Assembly: GCF_001894805.1 (NCBI RefSeq)
Contig: NZ_BCWX01000001.1
Location: 1,550,001-1,614,000, forward strand
DNA from: Rhodococcus globerulus NBRC 14531
Lineage (GTDB): Bacteria; Actinomycetota; Actinomycetes; Mycobacteriales; Mycobacteriaceae
Length of the DNA stretch: 64,000 nt
Direction of reading: 5' to 3'
Made by a program: the position numbers and the translations under genes. The notes under the pieces were generated by a model. The model worked only from the letters and a program-made list of their open reading frames with translations. It did not search any database and had not been told where the DNA came from. Shown here in pieces: positions 10,152-18,725 of the stretch; the stretch's first letter is position 1, and each line of letters starts with the position of its first letter.

Positions 10152-10364
10152 TTTATCCGGGTGAGTTCCGGGCGTTCCGAGGGGTGCACCCTCGCTTCGC
10201 TCCCGTTACACCTACCGGCGAGTAGACACAAACGTATGCCATTCCGTAACCTTATCGAGACATTAGGTGCCGTCGGCAGGTAGTGTGGGTAGTTGACATC
10301 CAGCTAACAGATCCTGACGGGCATCGGCAGGTATCACAAAAACTGAGACGGAGAGTCGCGTTCC

Positions 10365-11432
10365 GTGGTTTCATCTAGATCGTTTTCATCGAGAAAGTAC
10401 AGCCGGGTCCGCATCGCGCTCACAACAGGCGTATTGGCAGTTGGGCTTGTCGCGTTGCCATCGATGCCGGCGGCCGCCGACCCGGTGATCACGAATCCCA
10501 CCGAGGCACTCGAGAAGCTCGGCGAACTCGCCCGAGTGTCCGAGCAGACCAACGAGGCTTTGCACAACGCGCAGATCGATCTCGATGCAAAGACGTCCGT
10601 GCAGCTCGACGCTGAAGCTCGACTTGTCGAGGATCAGGGACGGTACGACGCGGCAAAGGCCAAGGTCGCCGAGGTTGCGCCGGCTGTGAACCGAATTGCT
10701 ACGGCCAATTATCAGGGCGCGCGGACCAATCGGCTCTTTGCCTTGATGGTCAGCGATTCACCGCAGCAGCTGCTCGATCAGATGTCTGCACTCGATGTCA
10801 TCTCCAACGACGCGGCGGTGCAGGTCCGCCAGTTCAACGAAGCGACGCTCGACGCTCGCCAAGCAGCGGACTCGTCGCAACAATCCGCGGATGCTGCACG
10901 GGTTGCGGCTGATCAGGCGAAGGCGCTGAGCGACGATCTGCAGCGCAAGCAGAGCGAACTTCAGGCTCAGGTTGCCGAGGTGACCAAGGCGTTCGACGAT
11001 CTGACCGAAGCCGAACGCGTGCAATTGAGTGGGTCGACATTTCCAGAGGGCGTCGACGCCAGCAAAATACTGGCTAATCTGACTCCAGGGTCGGGCACCG
11101 CGGCACTACAGGCTGGTTTGACCCGCATCGGCGACCCGTACGTCTGGGGAGCTACCGGGCCCAACGAGTTCGATTGCTCCGGGCTCGTCGTGTGGTCGTA
11201 CAAACAAATCGGTAAAACACTGCCGCGGTCCAGCCAGGCGCAGGCAGCGGGTGGTACGCCGATATCCCGTGACCAGTTGCAGCCGGGCGACATCGTCACG
11301 TTCTACAGCGACAATTCGCATGTCGGTATCTACGCCGGCGATGGCAACATCCTCCACGCGTCGACGTTCGGCGTACCGGTGAAGGTCGAGTCGATGGCAG
11401 GGATGCAGTTCTCGACTGCTCGCCGTTACTGA
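10365..11432 (+). CDS. NlpC/P60 endopeptidase with N-terminal coiled coil (RipC-like)
   Basis: The 355-residue precursor has a signal peptide (about 1-38, ending AAADP), a long helical region rich in Gln/Ala/Asp (about 45-235) and a C-terminal NlpC/P60 domain. The catalytic Cys lies in FDCSGLVVW, with His in SHVGIYAGDG and NILHAST. This layout matches mycobacterial RipC (Rv2190c), which FtsEX regulates; the coiled coil is the likely FtsX-binding part. The GTG at 10365 has GGAG about 11 bases upstream. Unlike its upstream paralogue, it has no riboswitch. Confidence 0.9.
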   Translation: MVSSRSFSSRKYSRVRIALTTGVLAVGLVALPSMPAAADPVITNPTEALEKLGELARVSEQTNEALHNAQIDLDAKTSVQLDAEARLVEDQGRYDAAKAKVAEVAPAVNRIATANYQGARTNRLFALMVSDSPQQLLDQMSALDVISNDAAVQVRQFNEATLDARQAADSSQQSADAARVAADQAKALSDDLQRKQSELQAQVAEVTKAFDDLTEAERVQLSGSTFPEGVDASKILANLTPGSGTAALQAGLTRIGDPYVWGATGPNEFDCSGLVVWSYKQIGKTLPRSSQAQAAGGTPISRDQLQPGDIVTFYSDNSHVGIYAGDGNILHASTFGVPVKVESMAGMQFSTARRY

Positions 11433-11488
11433 CCAGCGCATCGTCACAAGTGGCTCGGCCGCTGCGACTGGGGGTCCCCTCCGTCTCC

Positions 11489-11494
11489 TACACT
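11489..11494 (+). promoter_or_regulatory. -10 element TACACT
   Basis: TACACT is separated by seven bases from the GTG at 11502. This fits a leaderless start. No Shine-Dalgarno sequence is visible. Confidence 0.45.
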
Positions 11495-11501
11495 CGGCAT
11501 C

Positions 11502-12872
11502 GTGTCGAGTGACCCCATGACGTCCCCCGCAGCCGGGACGAACCGTAAGCGCCGCTGGGAGTACCCAGCTCTCATTGCGCTCGGGTGTGCCGTTGTGGTG
11601 ATCCTCGGACTGACCGTTGTCCTGACTGACGCTCCGGGCTCGTCCCAGCAGTCCGCTGCGGAAGCGGATGTTGCGCGTGTCAGCGAGGTTCAAGCGCTCC
11701 TCGATTCGTGGGCACGCGCTCAGATGTCCGACGATCCGACATCGCTGGCGCAGTTCGTAGATGCTGCCGCCGCCCCGGGGTTGCTCGACGCAGAGATTCG
11801 GCGCGCCACGGCTGCCGGTGCACTGAGTTTTTCGGATTGGGCGTACGAGGTCTCGCCGGGAACACTTGTCGAGGCTGCCCGAACGGGGTCGCCCGACGGC
11901 GTCACATTGTGGGGCGCTCAGGTGAACCTGCGTTATGCACTCGACGGTGTGGATGCGGCGCCGACGCGTAAGTCTGTCTTGATGACTTTTGCGGAACGTG
12001 ACGGTTCGTGGTTCGTATTCGCTGACGGTTCGATTGTCGACGTGCTGGGCAGCGGCTCGAGCGGTTCGCAGTTGAGCGTCGACTCGTGGCACGGTCCATG
12101 GGATTTCGGTCCACTCGCGGTTTCGACCAACGCGGCCGAGGATTCGATAGTCGTCGGGCACCCGGGCCAGCAGGCATTCGTTGACGCGTTGGCCGCCGAC
12201 CTCGACGGCGCTGTGAAGAATACGACGCAGTTGTGGGGCGACGGTTGGTCAGAGCGGGCAGTCGTGATGGTCGCCGGTTCGCCCGAGGAATTCACGGCGA
12301 TGGTCGGTTCGCAGCACGACGGATCGTCCATAGCGGCTGTGTCGGTGGCGGATACGGTGCGCGACGGTGCCAGTGACGTGAGTGGGCAGCGCATCATATT
12401 CTCGCCGGCTGCCGCATCACGCTTGACTTCGACGACGCGGCAGGCGGTGCTTCGCCACGAGATGATGCATATCGCGGCGCGATCCCAGACCCGGGACGGG
12501 TCGCCCATGTGGGTGCTCGAAGGGTACGCGGAGTATGCCGGCAACCGTGGCTCCGGGCGGGCGGCGCGGGAGATTGCGCCGACACTTGCGGCCGCTGTTC
12601 GGTCCGGTGACGTGCCATCGGAGTTTCCCGAGGATTCACAGTTCGGGGGCGTGCCGGTGGTGAGTTCCCTTGCGTACGAATCGGCGTGGTCGATCAATGC
12701 TTATATTGCGGATCGTTTCGGCGAGTCCGAGCTGACGGAACTATTCCGCGCCTTGGCTGTGGGGCCGTCGACACCGGAGGAGATCAACCGGCGCATCGTC
12801 GACGTACTTGGTGTGAGTATCGACGACCTGCGCGACGGCTGGGTGGATTGGCTGCACCGCACACTGGGTTGA
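11502..12872 (+). CDS. Membrane-anchored putative zinc metallopeptidase
   Basis: The 456-residue protein has a short basic N-terminus, one membrane helix (about 22-43) and a large extracytoplasmic part. The region around residues 60-180 looks like a NTF2/SnoaL-type domain (LLDSWARAQMSDDPTSL...). The C-terminal part has a HExxH zinc motif in LRHEMMHIAA and a downstream glutamate in VLEGYAEYAG, the pattern of gluzincin/peptidase MA-like enzymes. The substrate is unknown. It lies between a RipC-like hydrolase and pimB', suggesting a cell-envelope role. Its last 10 codons are the first copy of a 25-bp tandem repeat, and the stop codon is created by the second copy. Confidence 0.8.
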   Translation: MSSDPMTSPAAGTNRKRRWEYPALIALGCAVVVILGLTVVLTDAPGSSQQSAAEADVARVSEVQALLDSWARAQMSDDPTSLAQFVDAAAAPGLLDAEIRRATAAGALSFSDWAYEVSPGTLVEAARTGSPDGVTLWGAQVNLRYALDGVDAAPTRKSVLMTFAERDGSWFVFADGSIVDVLGSGSSGSQLSVDSWHGPWDFGPLAVSTNAAEDSIVVGHPGQQAFVDALAADLDGAVKNTTQLWGDGWSERAVVMVAGSPEEFTAMVGSQHDGSSIAAVSVADTVRDGASDVSGQRIIFSPAAASRLTSTTRQAVLRHEMMHIAARSQTRDGSPMWVLEGYAEYAGNRGSGRAAREIAPTLAAAVRSGDVPSEFPEDSQFGGVPVVSSLAYESAWSINAYIADRFGESELTELFRALAVGPSTPEEINRRIVDVLGVSIDDLRDGWVDWLHRTLG

Positions 12873-12932
12873 TTGGCTGCACCGCACACTGGGTTGATTG
12901 GCTGCACCGCAGCGTGGGTTGATCGGCTCGTG
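12841..12932 (+). repeat. 25-bp direct tandem repeat, about 3.7 copies
   Basis: Units begin at 12841, 12866 and 12891, with a partial fourth at 12916. The unit reads GGGTTGATTGGCTGCACCGC plus five bases. Copies 1 and 2 differ at one base; copy 3 differs in the last five. The repeat spans the stop codon of the metallopeptidase gene and ends just before the -10 element of pimB'. Because 25 is not a multiple of three, each copy is read in a different frame. Confidence 0.95.
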
Positions 12933-12935
12933 CTT

Positions 12936-12941
12936 TACGGT
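12936..12941 (+). promoter_or_regulatory. -10 element TACGGT
   Basis: TACGGT is followed by six bases and the ATG at 12948. It abuts the end of the 25-bp repeat array, so copy-number changes would move sequences upstream of this promoter. Confidence 0.45.
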
Positions 12942-12947
12942 GGACGA

Positions 12948-14075
12948 ATGCGCCGGACCCTTTTGGTGACCAATGATTTTCCGCCCCGACCGGGCGGAAT
13001 CCAGTCGTATCTACATACGTTCGCGAAGCATCTTCCGGCCGACAAGTTGGTTGTCTATGCGCCTCGTTGGCGTGGTGATTCGCACAAGAAGTTCGATGCC
13101 GCTCAACCTTTCGAGGTCGTGAGGCATCCCACGACATTGATGCTTCCGACTCCGTTTGTCGCCAGACGGGCCGCGAAACTGGTCAAGAAGCATGACTGCG
13201 AGTCCGTGTGGTTCGGCGCGGCGGCGCCCCTTGCGTTGTTGGCGCCGGTGGTCCGCCGGGCAGGTGCGTCGCGGGTGATCGCGAGTACTCACGGTCACGA
13301 AGTGGGTTGGTCGATGATTCCCGGTGCGCGGCAGTCGTTGCGGACAATCGGTGAAAACACGGATACGGTTACCTTCGTCAGCAAATACACCCGAGGCCGG
13401 TTCGCGGCGGCTTTCGGGCCGCAGGCTGCGCTGGAGCATCTGCCGTCGGGAGTGGATACGTCTGTCTTCCATCCTGATTCGGCTGCTCGCGCAGAATTGC
13501 GGGCACGGTACGGACTGGGGGAGCGCCCGACAATTCTCTGCCTGTCACGGCTCGTGCCGCGCAAGGGGCAGGACATGCTGATCAAGGCACTGCCGACTAT
13601 CCGTGCGAGCATCGACGGCGCTGTACTTGTCATCGTGGGGGGTGGGCCGTACGACGAGAAACTGCGTGAGCTCGCCCACAAGACGGGGATGGACGATCAC
13701 GTCGTGTTCACGGGCACCGTCCCGGCGGCGGAATTGGCCGCCCATCACACCATCGCCGATGTTTTTGCGATGCCATGCCGCACCCGCGGTGCGGGACTCG
13801 ACGTCGAAGGTCTCGGGATCGTGTACCTCGAGGCGTCGGCAACGGGTGTTCCCGTGATCGCGGGTCGCAGTGGCGGTGCCCCGGAAACGGTGCAGCAGAA
13901 CAAGACCGGGCTAGTGGTCGACGGTACGTCGGTTGCCGACGTTGCCGCCTCGGTGATCGAGATCCTGTCCGACCGTGATCGAGCTGCCGCAATGGGCGCC
14001 GCCGGTCGCGACTGGGTGGCGACCGATTGGAAGTGGGACACGCTCGCGTCGAAGTTGCAGGCGCTGCTCGGCTGA
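12948..14075 (+). CDS. pimB: Phosphatidylinositol monomannoside mannosyltransferase PimB'
   Basis: PimB' adds the second mannose from GDP-mannose to PIM1 on the cytoplasmic face of the membrane, an early step of PIM, lipomannan and lipoarabinomannan synthesis. The 375-residue GT4 (GT-B fold) protein starts MRRTLLVTNDFPPRPGGIQS, has the sugar-nucleotide region LSRLVPRKGQDML and the EX7E motif in EGLGIVYLE followed by GRSGGAPETV. The ATG at 12948 is used because the upstream in-frame stretch is repeat-derived. The order pimB'-fadD15 is as in M. tuberculosis (Rv2188c/Rv2187). Confidence 0.9.
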   Translation: MRRTLLVTNDFPPRPGGIQSYLHTFAKHLPADKLVVYAPRWRGDSHKKFDAAQPFEVVRHPTTLMLPTPFVARRAAKLVKKHDCESVWFGAAAPLALLAPVVRRAGASRVIASTHGHEVGWSMIPGARQSLRTIGENTDTVTFVSKYTRGRFAAAFGPQAALEHLPSGVDTSVFHPDSAARAELRARYGLGERPTILCLSRLVPRKGQDMLIKALPTIRASIDGAVLVIVGGGPYDEKLRELAHKTGMDDHVVFTGTVPAAELAAHHTIADVFAMPCRTRGAGLDVEGLGIVYLEASATGVPVIAGRSGGAPETVQQNKTGLVVDGTSVADVAASVIEILSDRDRAAAMGAAGRDWVATDWKWDTLASKLQALLG

Positions 14076-14092
14076 GCCTCGAGCATCAAGCA

Positions 14093-14132
14093 CTGTGGCC
14101 GCCACACCTTTTCCAAGGTATGGCGGCCACAG
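14093..14132. terminator. Bidirectional terminator between pimB' and fadD15
   Basis: An 18-bp stem (CTGTGGCCGCCACACCTT with its complement at 14115-14132) has one mismatch and the tetraloop TTCC. It sits between convergent genes. There is no long T-tract. Confidence 0.75.
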
Positions 14133-14144
14133 GTGTGCGCGGTG

Positions 14145-15956
14145 TTACTTCGTGTAGATCATCTCGATCTCCGCGGCAAAGCTGGCGTGGACGACGTTGC
14201 GCTTGAGCTTCATCGTCGGGGTGAGTTCGCCTGTGTCCTCGGAGAAGTCGACCGGCAGGATCTTGAACTTCTTGATTGCCTCGGCATGGGAGACCAGCTT
14301 GTTGGCCTCGTCGATCGCGTCCTGGATATCGCCGACAAGTTCGCCGTCGCTGACCAGATCAGCCGCGGTGGTGCCGGCTGCCTTGTTGTTGCGCTCGTTC
14401 CAGGCGGGCAAAGCTTCGGCGTCGATGGTGATCAGTGCGCCGATGAACGGCTTCTGATCGCCCACGACGATTGCCTGGCTGATGAGCGGATGTGCGCGCA
14501 ATGCGTCCTCGAGCTGGGCAGGGGAGACGTTCTTTCCGCCTGCCGTGACGATGATTTCCTTCTTGCGTCCGGTGATCGTGATGAACCCGTCCGCGTCGAC
14601 GGTTCCGAGGTCGCCGGTGTGGAACCAGCCGTTCTCGGTCGACTCGGCGGTTGCCTTCTCGTTGCGCCAGTATCCGGTGAAGACCACGGGTCCGGAGAGA
14701 AGGATCTCACCGTCGTCGGCGATGCGAACAGAGTTGCCGGCCAACGGTTTTCCGACGGTTCCGACCTTCTGGGAGCCGATGGTGTTGACGGCAAATGCGG
14801 CGGTGGTTTCGGTGAGGCCGTAGCCCTCGTAGATCGTGACACCGATGCCGCGGAAGAAGTGGCCGAGCCGCGCACCGAGCGGGGCGCCACCGGAAATGGC
14901 GAGCTGGCACTGTCCGCCGAGGGCTGCCCGCAGCTTGGAGTAGACGAGTTTGTCGAACAACGCGTGCTTGGCCTTGAGGACGATACCGGCGCCACCCTTG
15001 TCCTTGGCCTCGCTCCACGCGACAGCGGTCTCCGCGGCCGCGTCGAAGATTTTGCCCTTGCCCTCGCCGTGGGCCTTTGCGCGGGCGCTGTTGTAGACCT
15101 TCTCGAACACTCGCGGTACCGACAGGATGAAGTCGGGCTTGAATTCGCCGAAGGTGGGGACGAGGTTCGGAATGTCGCTGGTGTGCCCGAGGGTGGCGCC
15201 GGCGTCGAACGAGGCGATGCTGACCGCGCGCGCCAGGACGTGAGCGAGGGGCAGGAACATCAGCGTGCGCACGCCTGGCGTCTTGAGCAGATCGCCGAGG
15301 TTGGAGTCGAGGATGCCCTTCGACTCCGCAATGAGGTTGGAGTGTGTCAGTTGGCAGCCCTTGGGGCGGCCCGTAGTGCCGGAGGTGTAGATCAGGGTTG
15401 CGGGATCGGAGGCCTTCAGAGCGTTGATACGCGTCTGGACCTCGTCGTCGGAAATGTCGGCGCCCAGGGCAGAGAGTTCCTCGACGGCGCCGCGTCCGCC
15501 TGCGGGGGTCTCGATCTGGTAGACGGTGCGCAGCGACGGCGACGCTTCTGCGACGTCCTTGACGGTGGCTGCGTGGACGTCGTTCTCGACAACGAGGTCG
15601 ATGGCTTCGGAATCCTCGAGAATCCAGCGAACCTGCTCGGCGGCGGATGTTTCGTAGATCGGAACGGTCACGCCGCCTGCGGCCCAGATCGCGTAGTCGA
15701 TCAGTGGCCACTCGTAGCGAGTCGCGGACATCAGCCCGACGCGATCACCCTGCTTGACGCCGATCGCGATCAGACCCTTGGCAACTGCGGTTACCTGGGC
15801 GGCGAACTCGCCGGCAGTGACGTCGACCCATGCGGAGCCGACCTTTCGCTTGTAGACGACGGCCGCAGGCTTCGTCTTCGCGAATGTGAACACCGAGTCG
15901 ACCGCAGAGGCATCCTCGGGAATCGTGAACGTCTGGGGTGCGCTGTATTCAGGCAC
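14145..15956 (-). CDS. fadD15: Long-chain fatty acid-CoA ligase (FadD15-like)
   Basis: The enzyme activates long-chain fatty acids to acyl-CoA through an acyl-adenylate. The 603-residue product has the AMP-binding signature [18 protein letters not shown], the GYGLTETT motif, TGDLG and the C-terminal [14 protein letters not shown] hinge and lysine region. The GTG at 15956 has GGAGG five bases upstream. Position next to pimB' and opposite the SRPBCC genes matches mycobacterial fadD15 (Rv2187). It may feed the acylation of PIMs or general lipid synthesis; substrate length cannot be read from sequence. Confidence 0.93.
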   Translation of the reverse strand: MPEYSAPQTFTIPEDASAVDSVFTFAKTKPAAVVYKRKVGSAWVDVTAGEFAAQVTAVAKGLIAIGVKQGDRVGLMSATRYEWPLIDYAIWAAGGVTVPIYETSAAEQVRWILEDSEAIDLVVENDVHAATVKDVAEASPSLRTVYQIETPAGGRGAVEELSALGADISDDEVQTRINALKASDPATLIYTSGTTGRPKGCQLTHSNLIAESKGILDSNLGDLLKTPGVRTLMFLPLAHVLARAVSIASFDAGATLGHTSDIPNLVPTFGEFKPDFILSVPRVFEKVYNSARAKAHGEGKGKIFDAAAETAVAWSEAKDKGGAGIVLKAKHALFDKLVYSKLRAALGGQCQLAISGGAPLGARLGHFFRGIGVTIYEGYGLTETTAAFAVNTIGSQKVGTVGKPLAGNSVRIADDGEILLSGPVVFTGYWRNEKATAESTENGWFHTGDLGTVDADGFITITGRKKEIIVTAGGKNVSPAQLEDALRAHPLISQAIVVGDQKPFIGALITIDAEALPAWNERNNKAAGTTAADLVSDGELVGDIQDAIDEANKLVSHAEAIKKFKILPVDFSEDTGELTPTMKLKRNVVHASFAAEIEMIYTK

Positions 15957-16117
15957 AAAATACCTCCGACACTGCGAAATACTGACGAGTAGGGTTTGAC
16001 GCTATTCACTGTAGTCGCACGTCCGGCATAGTTGTGGCCCGGCTTACAGTCTGTCCGTTTCGCAGTGGTGTGGCACCGTTCGCTCACTCGTCGACGCGAT
16101 ATGTGAAGCTAACTGTC

Positions 16118-16510
16118 GTGAGCAGCATTCAGGTCGCAGACCAGACTTTCATCGCGGCACCGCCCGAGCGTGTCGCCGAACTGTTGTCTTCGCGTGCGCA
16201 GTGGCGCCGGTGGTGGCGAGATCTCCAGCTCGAGGTGCGCGAGGACCGCGGTCCCGCAGGCTTCCGGTGGGGCGTGTCCGGCAGTCTCGTCGGCACCATG
16301 GAGGTGTGGCTCGAACCGGTCATGGACGGCGCCATCGTTCACTACTTCCTGCACGCGGAACCAGTGGGTGTGTCGCCGTCAGGCCTGGCTGATCTCGACC
16401 TGGCCGCCATGAATCGCGCACGGCGCGTCGACGGCAAGGTCATGTCCTTTGAACTCAAGCGCGAACTGGAAGCGGGGCGCCCGGCAGGTGTGGCGCCCGA
16501 ATCTGTGTGA
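16118..16510 (+). CDS. SRPBCC/polyketide cyclase-like protein (Rv2186c-like)
   Basis: The 130-residue protein begins VSSIQVADQTFIAAPPERVAE, with the typical start of a START/SRPBCC lipid-binding fold. It continues with WRRWWRDLQLEV and GFRWGVSGSLVGTMEVWLEP, consistent with the curved beta-sheet. The C-terminus is helical. The GTG at 16118 is chosen because residues before it do not fit the domain. It is the first gene of a plus-strand run and resembles Rv2186c by position. A bound ligand is likely hydrophobic, but none is known. Confidence 0.75.
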   Translation: MSSIQVADQTFIAAPPERVAELLSSRAQWRRWWRDLQLEVREDRGPAGFRWGVSGSLVGTMEVWLEPVMDGAIVHYFLHAEPVGVSPSGLADLDLAAMNRARRVDGKVMSFELKRELEAGRPAGVAPESV

Positions 16511-16589
16511 CGTGGCAGGAAGTTTTCAGGCCCGTGTTCGGGGAGAATTACGGGGACCATGAAGTTTCGAGGGAAGGAAGAGTAGTCGG

Positions 16590-17027
16590 ATGGCCGAGAA
16601 AACCAAGGGGTTGATCAGCATCGACGCTCAGCCTGACGCCGTCATGGCCGTGATCGCCGATTTCGAGGAGTACCCCGCGTGGGTTGCGGCGGCCAAGTCC
16701 GTCGAGGTTCTGGAAGTTGGCGGCAACGGCCGCGCGAACCGGGTGCGGTTCGTCCTCGATGCCGGGATGGTGAAGGACAAGTACGAGCTGGCGTACACGT
16801 GGGCGCCCGACGGAATGTCGGTGAGCTGGGAACTGGTGAGCGGGGAGATTCAGAAGTCCCAATCCGGTTCGTACACTTTGCGTTCCGAGCCGGGCGGCAG
16901 TACGTCCGTCACCTACGAGCTGACGGTCGATCTGACTATCCCGATGATCGGGTTGTTCAAACGCAAGGCCGAGAAGATCATCACGGACACGGCTTTGAAG
17001 GAACTGAAGAAGCGAGTCGAGGGCTGA
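16590..17027 (+). CDS. SRPBCC-family protein (TB16.3/Rv2185c-like)
   Basis: This 145-residue protein is a second START-like fold: IDAQPDAVMAVIADFEEYPAWV, then VRFVLDAGMVKDKYELAYTW and a C-terminal helix TALKELKKRVEG. These features match the COQ10/cyclase family and mycobacterial TB16.3. A GGAAGGAAG lies about 10 bases before the ATG. It is followed immediately by the ATPase frame (CTGA overlap), suggesting coupled translation. The role is unknown; lipid or polyketide-type ligand binding is expected from the fold. Confidence 0.85.
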   Translation: MAEKTKGLISIDAQPDAVMAVIADFEEYPAWVAAAKSVEVLEVGGNGRANRVRFVLDAGMVKDKYELAYTWAPDGMSVSWELVSGEIQKSQSGSYTLRSEPGGSTSVTYELTVDLTIPMIGLFKRKAEKIITDTALKELKKRVEG

Positions 17028-18241
17028 ACGCCGCGCGGGCCCGTCTTCAACTCTTCATCGGCAGCGGTGGCAGTGGAACGACGACGCTGGCGTCTGCCGC
17101 AGCGCTGTCGGCGGCGACTGCCGGTTCCAAGGTTCTGCTGATGTCGATCGATCGGCTTCATTCGCTTGCGGATGTGCTGGCGATTCCGGTTCCGCGTGTA
17201 GTGACCCCATTGTTCGACCGGATGGATGTCTGGCAGGTCGATACGCTGACGCTTGTCGAAGACAAGTTCCGTGGTGTGTCGGCGCTACTCGATGCGGCGG
17301 GTTCCCATGAACACGGATCGTCGCTCCAGACTTTGGAGCCCGAGGAACTCACGGGTTCGCTTGGCATCGCGGACATTCTGGCGCTTGCCGAGGTCGTCGG
17401 GATGGCATCGAGCGGCGAATACGACGTCGTGATCGTGGATTGCCCGCCGTCGCCGGAGGCGTTGCGGATCCTCGGCGCGCCCGCGATGGTGTCCGAGTAC
17501 CTCGAGCGGCTGTGGCCGCGTCACAGGCGGCTTGCGGCGGTGGCGGCTACCGACGTGCGGTTGATGCTGTTGGTGTCGATAATCGAACGCATTGTCTCGT
17601 CGGTCGACGAGATCGCAGCGTGTATCGCCGACACTTCGCACACGGAGATTCATCTCGTGACGTCGGCGCAGGGATCGGCGGCGCTTGCGACTCGGCGCAC
17701 ACTGTCCGGTCTTGCGCTCTCAGTGCTGCCGGTTGCTCGGATAATCGTCAATAGTGTTGTTCCGCAACCCGTTTCGCAGAGTTACGCAGATGAAGATATG
17801 TGCTGGTTGTCCAACGTTCGCGCGGCCCAGATGTCGGTGCTCGCGGGAGTTCGCGAGGCCGCCGATGGGATTGCCGTCACGGTTGTCGAACATGTCGGCA
17901 CCGAACCGGTAGGGTTGGCGGCCCTGGGCGACATTGCAGTTGCGCTGGGCGAGGGGGCCGCTGCGCAGCCGCACCGCCATCCCGACCCGATAGCGGTGAC
18001 GCTGGAATCGGGGACGGGGTTGGAGTCGGTCTACGCGATGCGGATGTATCTGCCGCTCGTCGATCCGTCGTCACTGACGTTGGGTCGGGTCGAAGACGAT
18101 GTGCTGGTGGGAGCGGACGGGGTGCGACGGAGAGTGAGACTTGCGTCGGTGTTACGGCGATGCGTCGTGACCGGTGCCGAACTCGACGGTGCCTATCTGA
18201 TCATTCGATTCTCGCCGGATCCCACGGTGTGGCCTGTATGA
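17024..18241 (+). CDS. ArsA/GET3-like ATPase with lysine-less P-loop (Rv2184c-like)
   Basis: The 405-residue protein resembles the ArsA/MinD P-loop ATPases. The phosphate-loop position reads GSGGSGTTT (residues 13-21) instead of GKGGVGKTT, so both signature lysines are missing. A later motif, VIVDCPPSPEALRIL, corresponds to the ArsA switch II region. No ATG, GTG or TTG lies near the frame start. The frame upstream is clearly non-coding, so the best start is CTG at 17024, overlapping the TGA of the SRPBCC gene as CTGA. The order matches Rv2185c-Rv2184c-Rv2183c. ATP hydrolysis is doubtful; a regulatory or scaffolding role is possible. Confidence 0.75.
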   Translation: MNAARARLQLFIGSGGSGTTTLASAAALSAATAGSKVLLMSIDRLHSLADVLAIPVPRVVTPLFDRMDVWQVDTLTLVEDKFRGVSALLDAAGSHEHGSSLQTLEPEELTGSLGIADILALAEVVGMASSGEYDVVIVDCPPSPEALRILGAPAMVSEYLERLWPRHRRLAAVAATDVRLMLLVSIIERIVSSVDEIAACIADTSHTEIHLVTSAQGSAALATRRTLSGLALSVLPVARIIVNSVVPQPVSQSYADEDMCWLSNVRAAQMSVLAGVREAADGIAVTVVEHVGTEPVGLAALGDIAVALGEGAAAQPHRHPDPIAVTLESGTGLESVYAMRMYLPLVDPSSLTLGRVEDDVLVGADGVRRRVRLASVLRRCVVTGAELDGAYLIIRFSPDPTVWPV

Positions 18242-18654
18242 ACGACGATCACACCAAGCTTCTCGCCGAGTTTCGGGTGTTGGCCGATTCCGTCCTCTCC
18301 CGGATCGAGCCGATTGTGGCGCAGATGGCGGAGGGGCGCACGAACGCAGCGGCGGATCTCGAGACCTCGGAGGAATTGCCTGCATTCAGCGGCTGCAGTT
18401 GGTGCCCGGTGTGCGCTGTTGCAGCCTTGATGCGGGGTGAACATCACGAGTTACTTGCAATCCTGGCAGGGCATGCTGCCGTCCTCCTGGCGTTGCTGCG
18501 TGAGCTGCTGGACGAGTTTCTCGGCGGGCGCGCCCCATCCGACGGGAAGCCGGACGGTGGTCCAGGGGGTGGGGCGCCGACGCCCGACGGTACCTCGTCG
18601 CCGAAGCCCCGATCGCCTGCTTTCGTTCCGATTACGGTGACTGTCAAGCGGTAA
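18238..18654 (+). CDS. Small Cys-motif protein of unknown function (Rv2183c-like)
   Basis: The 138-residue protein overlaps the ATPase gene by ATGA. Its N-terminal half is helical (HTKLLAEFRVLADSVLSRIEP). The middle has CSWCPVC, three cysteines that could bind a metal, followed by a helical Leu/Ala-rich segment that could be amphipathic (HELLAILAGHAAVLLALLRE). The tail from about residue 100 is Gly/Pro-rich and ends in PITVTVKR. I recognise only the syntenic position (Rv2183c). Tight coupling suggests that it works with the ArsA-like protein. Confidence 0.75.
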   Translation: MNDDHTKLLAEFRVLADSVLSRIEPIVAQMAEGRTNAAADLETSEELPAFSGCSWCPVCAVAALMRGEHHELLAILAGHAAVLLALLRELLDEFLGGRAPSDGKPDGGPGGGAPTPDGTSSPKPRSPAFVPITVTVKR

Positions 18655-18725
18655 ACGCTGGTACTTCGGTGCCATCGGTGGGCACAATCGTCAAGAACGC
18701 ATACCGAGTGTGGAGTGTGGACCGG

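Noticed and set aside
8852..10364. Possible MtrA (GTAAC) sites upstream of the hydrolase genes
   Set aside because: Several GTAAC/GTTAC words exist, but none with the paired 6-base spacing expected of an MtrA box.
14133..15992. 619-codon plus-strand open frame opposite fadD15
   Set aside because: Spans the whole of fadD15 in antisense and has shadow composition; fadD15 has full catalytic motifs.
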